A stretch of DNA of 64,000 nt from a virus: IMG/VR virus record IMGVR_UViG_3300047472_000102, positions 1 through 64,000 of that record. One strand, 5' to 3'. The position numbers were made by a program, and so were the translations under genes. Under the pieces are notes generated by a model, which saw nothing but the letters and a program-made list of their open reading frames with translations, ran no database searches and had not been told where the DNA came from. How positions within the stretch are numbered: position 1 is the stretch's first letter; the number at the start of each line of letters is the position of its first letter. Below, one piece after another: positions 57,507 through 64,000 of this stretch.

Positions 57507-57530
57507 GGGAGGCTTCGGCCTCCCTTTTTC
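57507..57530 (+). terminator. Intrinsic terminator after rIIB
   Basis: GGGAGGC/GCCTCCC with UUCG tetraloop followed by TTTTTC. Confidence 0.93.
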
Positions 57531-57551
57531 ATTAGTAAGGATAATAATAAA

Positions 57552-57755
57552 ATGAACATTGAGCGTGTTAAAAATGCTCTCACACCTGATTTCAATTCTC
57601 AGGGTGCCTATACAGGTAGAATAATCCAGAGAGAAACATTTGTAATTCCTGATAGTGAAGGTAATCCTATCCAGGTAGAGCGTGATGTTGTAATCACTTG
57701 GGATACTATCAAGGAGATTCTCTCCTTGGTTCGAGAACGTGCTCAATTAGATTAG
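57552..57755 (+). CDS. Hypothetical protein, 67 aa
   Basis: ATG 57552 after a terminator. NIERVKNALTPDFNSQGAYT, then beta strands and a helical end. No family recognised. Confidence 0.6.
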   Translation: MNIERVKNALTPDFNSQGAYTGRIIQRETFVIPDSEGNPIQVERDVVITWDTIKEILSLVRERAQLD

Positions 57756-57763
57756 AGGCAATA

Positions 57764-58060
57764 ATGGCTACGGCCCGTGTGCAAACCGAAGTGCTCATGA
57801 AGCTGAATGACTTAGGTCTTTCATTAAAACGAATTGGCGAGCTTACCGGTTACCACTGGACAACTGTCAAAGAACGTCTTGAGGAAGCTGGAATACCTCG
57901 TACGGACACACGACGCTCTTTCATGGATGAAATCTATGGCAAGCTAACCCCTCAGCAGAGGGAATGGCTTTCCGAAGAGATTAATCTAGGCCAACCCATA
58001 GCATCCTTTCTGAGGATGCTTATCATTGAGAAATATAACTCAAGAAAGAGAGTCAAATAA
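57764..58060 (+). CDS. HTH domain protein, 98 aa
   Basis: ATG 57764 with GAGG upstream. LNDLGLSLKRIGELTGYHWT followed by TVKERLEEAG is a convincing helix-turn-helix (resolvase/sigma region 4 style: LGxSxxxIGxLTGxxxxTVxxRL). The C-terminal half is helical. Probably a DNA-binding regulator; target unknown. Stop overlaps the next start. Confidence 0.7.
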   Translation: MATARVQTEVLMKLNDLGLSLKRIGELTGYHWTTVKERLEEAGIPRTDTRRSFMDEIYGKLTPQQREWLSEEINLGQPIASFLRMLIIEKYNSRKRVK

Positions 58061-58512
58061 TGTTGTGTTACAAAGGCATTGAAGATTCTGTTGCTTGGAT
58101 CGCAAAGGCAAAACCTGAACCAAGTGATAAGGATCGTAGTACTCAATTAGGAGTACATGTAGAAGAATTCGCAGAGATGCTTGTAGAAGTCGATACAAAT
58201 GACCCTTTGCTTAAAAAAGCATTGAATATTCTATATGTACAAGCTCACTTTGTTTCTAGATTATTGAAAGAAACAGAGTACAAACTTGAGATTCAAGGGC
58301 GTGTAGGCTTCCTTGATAGTCTGGCAGATCAAGCAGTTACTTTGGCTGCTGTGGCTCAACTTAATGGCATGGACATTGTTAATGCCCTTAATGAAGTTAA
58401 TCGCTCCAACTGGTCAAAGTTCGATGAGAACGATAATCCGATCCTTGACAATAATCGCAAGATCATTAAAGGTCCGTATTATTCAAAACCTAATCTCACT
58501 AATTTAGTGTGA
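58060..58512 (+). CDS. MazG-like NTP pyrophosphohydrolase
   Basis: 150 aa. GVHVEEFAEMLVEV (ExxE of the all-alpha NTP-PPase fold), FLDSLADQAVTLAAVAQLNG (second acidic helix, ExxD replaced by DSLAD) and NALNEVNRSNWSKFDENDNP are typical of phage MazG-like proteins. It may adjust (p)ppGpp or sanitise dNTPs. One acidic pair differs from canonical MazG, so substrate is uncertain. Confidence 0.75.
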   Translation: MLCYKGIEDSVAWIAKAKPEPSDKDRSTQLGVHVEEFAEMLVEVDTNDPLLKKALNILYVQAHFVSRLLKETEYKLEIQGRVGFLDSLADQAVTLAAVAQLNGMDIVNALNEVNRSNWSKFDENDNPILDNNRKIIKGPYYSKPNLTNLV

Positions 58513-58541
58513 TTAATAAAAACCCAAAGGAATTAACTTCA

Positions 58542-59189
58542 ATGCAAATCGACAAGTCGATTGAGGGTGCTGACATTGCTCCTACAAAATCTCTTTTCGC
58601 CTCTGCTAACTCCACTGAAAGTCCTGATGCAATTGCAGAGGAAACTCCAGTCGAACCAGTCGAAGAATTGGAAGCAGACGAAGAACAAGCAGAAACGGAA
58701 ACCGTTCAGGCAGATAGTCCTGATACCATGGCCGTTGATGCTACTGGCACTGAATCCAGTGATGATAGCGAGCAAACCTTCGAAGAAGCGCAAGCTGAGC
58801 ACGAAGCAGAAGAAGCAGCACCAGTTGACGAACCTGCTGATAATGCAGCAGCAACAGCAACAGATACACCTACCACCAAAGAACCTACCGAGGAACCAAA
58901 AGAGGAATCGGTAGAGGCTTTGCAAGCTCAAAAAGCTGCGGTAGATAAGAAGCTTACCACCAAGCAGCTAGAGGAACGAAAATCCGTTATCTCCCAGATT
59001 GCAGCTGTGGTAAAAACCTATGATATCCCGATCAAAGACCTTGTTAAGGCTCTTGGTGGTATCCCTAGTCCTCGCAAGGGGATGAAGGCTCCCATTACCC
59101 ATCGGGATAAGAATGGCAACACTTGGTCAGGTAGGGGCAAGCTACCCAAGTGGTTGAAGGGCAAAAATCCAGACGATTACCGAGTATAA
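58542..59189 (+). CDS. H-NS-like DNA-binding protein with long acidic N-terminus
   Basis: 215 aa from ATG 58542 (AAGGA site). The last 45 residues match the H-NS C-terminal DNA-binding domain: THRDKNGNTWSGRGKLPKWL followed by KGKNPDDYRV, containing the hook motif (W)SGRG and the family end. Residues 1-135 are almost entirely Glu/Asp/Ala/Thr/Pro, not the H-NS oligomerisation coiled coil. A short helical region (about 135-175) precedes the DNA-binding part. It may compete with or replace host H-NS on AT-rich DNA. Own terminator follows. Confidence 0.85.
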   Translation: MQIDKSIEGADIAPTKSLFASANSTESPDAIAEETPVEPVEELEADEEQAETETVQADSPDTMAVDATGTESSDDSEQTFEEAQAEHEAEEAAPVDEPADNAAATATDTPTTKEPTEEPKEESVEALQAQKAAVDKKLTTKQLEERKSVISQIAAVVKTYDIPIKDLVKALGGIPSPRKGMKAPITHRDKNGNTWSGRGKLPKWLKGKNPDDYRV

Positions 59190-59219
59190 TCGCCTAAACA
59201 AAATAAACCCAACAATAAT

Positions 59220-59250
59220 AAAAGGCTCTCAGATAACGAGAGCCTTTTCC
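59220..59250 (+). terminator. Intrinsic terminator before the helicase gene
   Basis: AAAAGGCTCTC/GAGAGCCTTTT, 11 bp with 7-base loop; the T-run is part of the stem plus TTTTCC. Confidence 0.9.
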
Positions 59251-59268
59251 AATTCCAGGAAGAAAAAC

Positions 59269-60567
59269 TTGACCCAACGTAATCCTGTAACCTTGAACCA
59301 AGGACAACAGAAAGCTTCTGATGCTTTCTTCGAGTTTCTTCTCACTCCAGATCAAAAGGAGTTTATCGTCAGTGGTCCTGCTGGCGTGGGTAAAACAACT
59401 TTGATGGGATATATGATCGATGAGATCATGCCCCAGTATGCCAAGTCGTGTGAACTACTTGGTATCAAACCGGAGTACGATTCCGTAGCTATGACTGCTA
59501 CTACCAATAAGGCTGCTGAAGTCCTTAGTAGCTCTACGGGACGTGAGACCTCGACTATCCATTCCTTCCTGAATATCCGTGTCAGTGAAGACTACCAGAC
59601 TGGCAAACAGATTCTGGCTCGAACTCGTGACTGGATCGTGCATAATCGAAAGATCATTTTCATTGACGAATGCTCGATGATCGATAGTGATCTCTATCAC
59701 ATCCTCCATGAGGGCACGGAGAAATGCAAAATTGTCTATGTGGGTGATCATAATCAGTTGGCTCCTGTATTCGAGCCTATTAGTCCAATCTATAAACAAG
59801 ATGCTCCATTTTTTGAACTCACGGAACAGATGCGTAATAATGGCAGTCCTGATCTTATGGGTATTTGCCAGCAGCTTCGTGATACTGTGGACAGCGGGAT
59901 ATTTAAGCCCATCAAGGTTGGTGGTGATATCCAACTGCTAGACGACGTTCAAGCCCAACAGATTATTGCCAATAATTTTATAGATAATCAAACCAATAGT
60001 CGTATCCTTGCCTATACCAATAAGCAGGTTCAGCTTTTCAACCAATTCATTCGTCAGGGACGAAATCTTCCCGAGTTATTTCAAGAGGGGGAACGACTGA
60101 TTAATAACTCTGCTTATCAAGTAAATAAGCAACGCATGTCTGTAGAACAGGAAGTAACTGTTCTAGAGAACCAAGGAGTTAAGAAGATAGAAGTGTCCAA
60201 GGATATTGAACTTGAAGTTCAAACTCTGACACTCCGCAATAACTTTGGAGAATATATCTATGGTGTTAATGTCCCTTTGGACCTGGAACACTATGATAAA
60301 TCTGTCAAATGGTTTGCAAGGCAAAAGAACTGGGAACGATATTTCTTCCTGAAACAGTCCTTTGCTGATCTTCGTCCTCGTGATGCTGCCACGGTTCACA
60401 AGAGCCAAGGAAGCACCTATGACTCCGTTTTCATCGACCTGGATAATATCTCCAAGGTCACTCAACCCGATGTAGCCGCTCGAATGCTCTACGTAGCATT
60501 TAGTCGTGCCAGAGAGAAAGTTTACCTCTATGGTTCACTCGCAGAACGTTTTGGGGGGCTACGCTAA
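59269..60567 (+). CDS. SF1 DNA helicase (Dda/RecD-like, N4 gp37-like)
   Basis: 432 aa, start TTG 59269, supported by AGGAAG upstream and by the conserved N-terminus. Motif I IVSGPAGVGKTTLMGY, Ia AMTATTNKAAEVLSS, II KIIFIDECSMID, III VYVGDHNQLAPVFEP, V TVHKSQGSTYDSVFIDLDNI and VI MLYVAFSRAREKVYLYG are all present. It unwinds DNA with the polymerase encoded two genes downstream. Confidence 0.93.
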   Translation: MTQRNPVTLNQGQQKASDAFFEFLLTPDQKEFIVSGPAGVGKTTLMGYMIDEIMPQYAKSCELLGIKPEYDSVAMTATTNKAAEVLSSSTGRETSTIHSFLNIRVSEDYQTGKQILARTRDWIVHNRKIIFIDECSMIDSDLYHILHEGTEKCKIVYVGDHNQLAPVFEPISPIYKQDAPFFELTEQMRNNGSPDLMGICQQLRDTVDSGIFKPIKVGGDIQLLDDVQAQQIIANNFIDNQTNSRILAYTNKQVQLFNQFIRQGRNLPELFQEGERLINNSAYQVNKQRMSVEQEVTVLENQGVKKIEVSKDIELEVQTLTLRNNFGEYIYGVNVPLDLEHYDKSVKWFARQKNWERYFFLKQSFADLRPRDAATVHKSQGSTYDSVFIDLDNISKVTQPDVAARMLYVAFSRAREKVYLYGSLAERFGGLR

Positions 60568-60586
60568 GTACGATAGGTTTGCAAAC

Positions 60587-61123
60587 ATGAAAACCTTTCA
60601 ACAGGTGCAAAGTCGTCGTCATGACGATGAAGTTCGTAAAACCAAAATTGATGGTATGCTCAAACGCCTCATGGATTCAGATGTTAAACGCATCAATCGA
60701 ATGGTAGATGAGATCATAGTAGAGCATCGAAAGCTTACAGGTACAGATGGCTTTTATCATAAAGGTCAAATCTACGGTAATGTCATGGGTGTCAGCCAGT
60801 CATCTCCTGCCATGCAAAAGCAACCTATTCATGAGTCTCTCAGGGAACGGATGTTCGAGTATGACAGGCAGCTGGCTGAACTGGTCAAGGATAGGGACAT
60901 ACTGAGGCAGGGACTAGGCGTTCTAATTCGAAGGGCTAATACCCCTCAGGAGATCAGAAACGCTCTCCCTGACCTCCTATTGCCTGTTATGGATAGTCTT
61001 GAACATCTACTTGACCGGACTGAGCCAGAGATGCATACCCTCACCTCTCAGATACATCGTATTCAGTACGAAAGAACCTTGGACAAGATATATTTCTATC
61101 TTGGCTCCCGGTTACTGGGGTAA
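60587..61123 (+). CDS. Hypothetical protein between helicase and polymerase (N4 gp38 position)
   Basis: 178 aa from ATG 60587. Helical and charged: FQQVQSRRHDDEVRKTKIDG, ERMFEYDRQLAELVKDRDIL and TEPEMHTLTSQIHRIQYERT. No catalytic motif. Lies four bases before the DNA polymerase, so a role in replication is likely by context. Confidence 0.65.
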   Translation: MKTFQQVQSRRHDDEVRKTKIDGMLKRLMDSDVKRINRMVDEIIVEHRKLTGTDGFYHKGQIYGNVMGVSQSSPAMQKQPIHESLRERMFEYDRQLAELVKDRDILRQGLGVLIRRANTPQEIRNALPDLLLPVMDSLEHLLDRTEPEMHTLTSQIHRIQYERTLDKIYFYLGSRLLG

Positions 61124-61126
61124 TCA

Positions 61127-63745
61127 ATGCAATATCATGCATGGGTACAAGAGGACCAGTACTCTGTCGTAGTACTGGTCCCAAAAATTCGAGTAGACCT
61201 CATTGAAAAGGAGTATTTGGAACCAATAGGATTAGAACCTTCTTCAGTATTGGTAATGGATTTACATCAGAGCCAAGGGAAAAAGAAAACCCCTGTGTCT
61301 GAAATGAAGGATTATATTAATACTGAACTCCAGCCAGAGCTTAATGCTTTTGGAGCACAGTATCTAATCATTGGTGATGCAGAGTACTTTAAGGTTATTA
61401 CAGGTAATCCTCAAGCTGATAAGCTTATAGGTTACGTAGTACCTAGTAAGTATGGACCGCAAAGCTGCATCTATATTCCAAATATATTCCAGGTCTTCTA
61501 TAACCCTGATATTAATAGAGGTAAAATCCTCAGAGGACTTCAAGCTCTGGAAGCTCATGCTTCTGGTTGCTATACCGATCCGGGCTTTAATATTGTTCAG
61601 TTTGAGGAGTATCCCTCGTCCCCTACTGAAATTAAAGCTTGGCTAGACAAGCTAAAGGCTATGAAAAAGCCTCTGACTGTCGATATCGAGGGATGGGGCC
61701 TTAAGCCCTATAGCGCGGGAATTGCTACCATTACCTTCTGCTGGTCAGATAGTGAGGGGATCGCTTTTCCTGTTGATTACTCAGATAATCCAGCACTGGT
61801 CAGATGCCTGCTCAGAGACTTCTTTGAAACCTTTGAGCAGACACTGATTTATCATCACATAGCGTTCGACGTTATGGTGCTGATCTACCAGTTATATATG
61901 AAGCATATTAGAGACACTAAGGGGTTGCTCCGAGGTCTCAACGTGCTCCTGAGAAACTGGCATGATACCAAACTGATTGCTTATCTGGCGACAAATTCCT
62001 GTGCAGGAAACAAGCTAGGTCTGAAAGACCAAGCTCAAGAGTTCGCTGGGAATTGGGCGATGACCGATATCGTGGACATCACCAAAATCCCATTGGAAGA
62101 CTTATTGAGATACAATCTGGTGGATGGTCTATCCACTTGGTTCGTCTTCAATAAGCACTGGCAGACGATTATTGATGATAATCAATTGAAAATCTATAAC
62201 ACGATTTTCAAACCTGCCATTCGAGATATCATCCAGATGCAGCTTACCGGACTCCCGATCAATATGAATCGGGTGAAGGAAGTAAAAGCTATCCTGCAAA
62301 AGGATAACGATAATGCCATCAATAAGATGATGGGTACTGAACTCATGAAAGAGTTCAATTACTATCGAGTTGAAGAATACGTTCAGATCAAGAACAATGA
62401 ATGGAAGAAGAAACGTACCTCAGTGGAGGAAGTTCTTTCCATTATTGAGAGTAATACTAAGCAAGGAACCAAACTAAAGGAAGACATTTATTTTAATCCT
62501 AATAGTGGTCCTCAGCTTATTTATCTCTTGTATGATCAACTCAAGTTACCTGTTCTCGATAAGACAGATAGTGATCTACCTGCTACTGGTGGAGCTACTT
62601 TAAAGAAGCTCAAGAACCATACAAAAGACCAAAAAATTCTAGATTTCCTAGATGCATTGATCGCCTATAAGGCAGTCGATAAAATCCTGACATCCTTCAT
62701 TCCTGCATTCGAGAAAGCTCGACAAGGCCCAGATGGATGGCATTACTTGCTCGGTAACTTCAATCTTGGAGGAACCGTATCAGGTCGCTTGAGTTCCTCT
62801 GAACCAAATTTACAGAATCTCCCTGCAACTGGATCAAAGTATGCCAAGCTGATTAAGAGTTGCTTCCAAGCTCCTCCTGGTTGGCTCTTCTGTGGTATTG
62901 ATTTTGCCTCACTAGAAGACCGTATTAGTGCGTTAACCACTCGTGATCCAGAAAAGCTAAAGGTATATACCGATGGTTATGATGGCCACAGCCTACGTGC
63001 GTATGCTTATTTTGGTGACCAGATGCCGGACATTGATCCGAATTCTGTGGACTCGATTAATTCGATCCAGACAAAATACAAAGACCTGAGACAAGACAGT
63101 AAGGTTCCAACCTTCTCACTGACTTATGCAGGTACCTATATCACCATTATGAATTCTCAGGGATGGTCAGAAGAGAAAGCCAAGAAGGTAGAAGCCTCCT
63201 ATCACAACCTCTATAAAGTTTCAGATGAATGGGTAGCCAAGCATCTGGACAAGGCTTGTGACGTGGGCTACGTAGAAGCAGCCTTCGGTCTAAGAGTCAG
63301 AACTCCTCTATTAAAACAAGTAATTAGAAGAACCAGAAAGACTCCATTTGAGGCTGAAGCTGAAGGCAGAACTGCTGGTAATGCTCTAGGACAATCTTGG
63401 TGCTTGCTCAATTCAAGAGCAGGCTCCGAGTTTATGGGTAAGGTACGTAATAGCCGGTATGCAACCAGCATCCTGCCATGTGCCCAAATCCATGACGCAC
63501 AGTATTATCTCGTCAGAGATAATGTACGGGTGCTCAAATATGCCAACGATAATGTAGTTCAGGCTTGTGAATGGAATGATGATCCCATGATCTATCATCC
63601 TGATGTAGGTCTTGGAGGAGAATTCTCCATTTTCTATCCTGACTGGTCATCTGAATGTGGTTTAAAAAATCGCATTTCAGAGGAAGAAATAAGCATTACT
63701 GTTGGTAATTTCCTTCATAAACTAGAAGAGAAGAAAGCAGCTTAA
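61127..63745 (+). CDS. Family A DNA polymerase with 3'-5' exonuclease (N4 gp39-like)
   Basis: 872 aa. Exonuclease: Exo I KPLTVDIEGWGLKPYSAGIA, Exo II TLIYHHIAFDVMVLIYQ, Exo III LLRYNLVDGLSTWFVF (YxxxD). Polymerase: GGTVSGRLSSSEPNLQNLPA, motif A CGIDFASLEDRISALTT, motif B region DLRQDSKVPTFSLTYAGTYI and motif C CAQIHDAQYYLV. The N-terminal 170 residues have no clear domain. It is the replicative polymerase; both editing and synthesis sites are intact. Confidence 0.96.
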   Translation: MQYHAWVQEDQYSVVVLVPKIRVDLIEKEYLEPIGLEPSSVLVMDLHQSQGKKKTPVSEMKDYINTELQPELNAFGAQYLIIGDAEYFKVITGNPQADKLIGYVVPSKYGPQSCIYIPNIFQVFYNPDINRGKILRGLQALEAHASGCYTDPGFNIVQFEEYPSSPTEIKAWLDKLKAMKKPLTVDIEGWGLKPYSAGIATITFCWSDSEGIAFPVDYSDNPALVRCLLRDFFETFEQTLIYHHIAFDVMVLIYQLYMKHIRDTKGLLRGLNVLLRNWHDTKLIAYLATNSCAGNKLGLKDQAQEFAGNWAMTDIVDITKIPLEDLLRYNLVDGLSTWFVFNKHWQTIIDDNQLKIYNTIFKPAIRDIIQMQLTGLPINMNRVKEVKAILQKDNDNAINKMMGTELMKEFNYYRVEEYVQIKNNEWKKKRTSVEEVLSIIESNTKQGTKLKEDIYFNPNSGPQLIYLLYDQLKLPVLDKTDSDLPATGGATLKKLKNHTKDQKILDFLDALIAYKAVDKILTSFIPAFEKARQGPDGWHYLLGNFNLGGTVSGRLSSSEPNLQNLPATGSKYAKLIKSCFQAPPGWLFCGIDFASLEDRISALTTRDPEKLKVYTDGYDGHSLRAYAYFGDQMPDIDPNSVDSINSIQTKYKDLRQDSKVPTFSLTYAGTYITIMNSQGWSEEKAKKVEASYHNLYKVSDEWVAKHLDKACDVGYVEAAFGLRVRTPLLKQVIRRTRKTPFEAEAEGRTAGNALGQSWCLLNSRAGSEFMGKVRNSRYATSILPCAQIHDAQYYLVRDNVRVLKYANDNVVQACEWNDDPMIYHPDVGLGGEFSIFYPDWSSECGLKNRISEEEISITVGNFLHKLEEKKAA

Positions 63746-64000
63746 ATGCAAGAACCAACGAACCCAACACCAACTGATGAAGAGCTTGCAGCCATGGCTG
63801 ATGAGCTAAAGCAGCTTCAGGATGGTCACAGCATTTACTGGTTGGCTACGTGCACGGTCTATTATCGTGTTAATACCGATCTGAAGAACCGTAAGGTAAA
63901 CGTGCTAATCAGCACGATTACTCCTAATATTACCGAGAGTGTTATCGGTAATATTCAAGTTGCTGCCCAAAAGCAGGTGGTTGATTTCAACAAGATGCCC
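63746..64000 (+). CDS. Start of the next gene (N4 gp40 position), truncated by the window
   Basis: ATG 63746 directly after the polymerase stop (TAAATG). 85 residues are visible: MQEPTNPTPTDEELAAMADE, then GHSIYWLATCTVYYRVNTDL and NVLISTITPNITESVIGNIQ. A beta-rich conserved replication-region protein; function unknown. Confidence 0.8.
   Translation, partial: MQEPTNPTPTDEELAAMADELKQLQDGHSIYWLATCTVYYRVNTDLKNRKVNVLISTITPNITESVIGNIQVAAQKQVVDFNKMP

Overview
The window is 64 kb of a lytic tailed phage of the N4 type (Schitoviridae). The evidence is structural. A giant leftward gene at 1-5626 carries all three catalytic signatures of an N4 virion RNA polymerase. A second T7-type polymerase is split into two polypeptides (40996-41808 and 43712-44917), as in N4 RNA polymerase II. 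The leftward late genes follow the N4 order: vRNAP, internal virion proteins, capsid, scaffold-like, portal, lysis, tail, terminase. The rightward genes also follow N4: MoxR ATPase, VWA/peptidase, rIIA, rIIB, SF1 helicase, family A DNA polymerase. The host cannot be named. Five A/U-starting-anticodon or wobble tRNAs (Pro-UGG, Asn-GUU, Arg-UCU, Leu-UAA, Gln-UUG) and two GC-rich tail-protein segments suggest a Gram-negative host (spanins present) that is richer in GC than the phage.

Layout. 1-28.3 kb: late block, almost all on the minus strand, with thymidylate synthase inverted inside it (18247-19086). 28.3-30.2 kb: a hinge that probably contains or borders the physical genome ends. It holds a leftward Acb2-like gene (anti-CBASS family), about 1.3 kb of strongly folded non-coding DNA, and two tRNAs. 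30.2-40.6 kb: early region of many small co-oriented genes with ATGA/TAATG overlaps, including a stand-alone DnaA domain IV protein, an HU/IHF-like protein, three more tRNAs, a hammerhead ribozyme, and three nucleotide/ADP-ribose-type proteins (NADAR, SLOG, macro-like). 40.6-50.5 kb: split RNA polymerase, HNH endonuclease, MoxR/VWA pair, dCTP deaminase-like protein. 50.5-52.4 kb: two leftward structural genes placed inside the rightward region. 52.4-64 kb: rIIA/rIIB, HTH protein, MazG-like hydrolase, H-NS-like protein, helicase, DNA polymerase. The window ends inside the next gene.

How it works together (known for N4, inferred here): the injected virion polymerase starts early transcription, the two-subunit polymerase reads the middle genes, and the replication genes at the right feed a late programme read leftwards. 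Intrinsic terminators cut the rightward region into units.

The most notable items are a complete hammerhead ribozyme at 35942-36005 (not expected from any gene-level annotation), a cluster of folded RNAs between the tRNA genes, a cluster of ADP-ribose/cyclic-nucleotide handling proteins that looks like counter-defence, and a strongly over-represented DNA word (GAACCAA/TTGGTTC). All homology statements rest on reading motifs by eye; no database search was possible.
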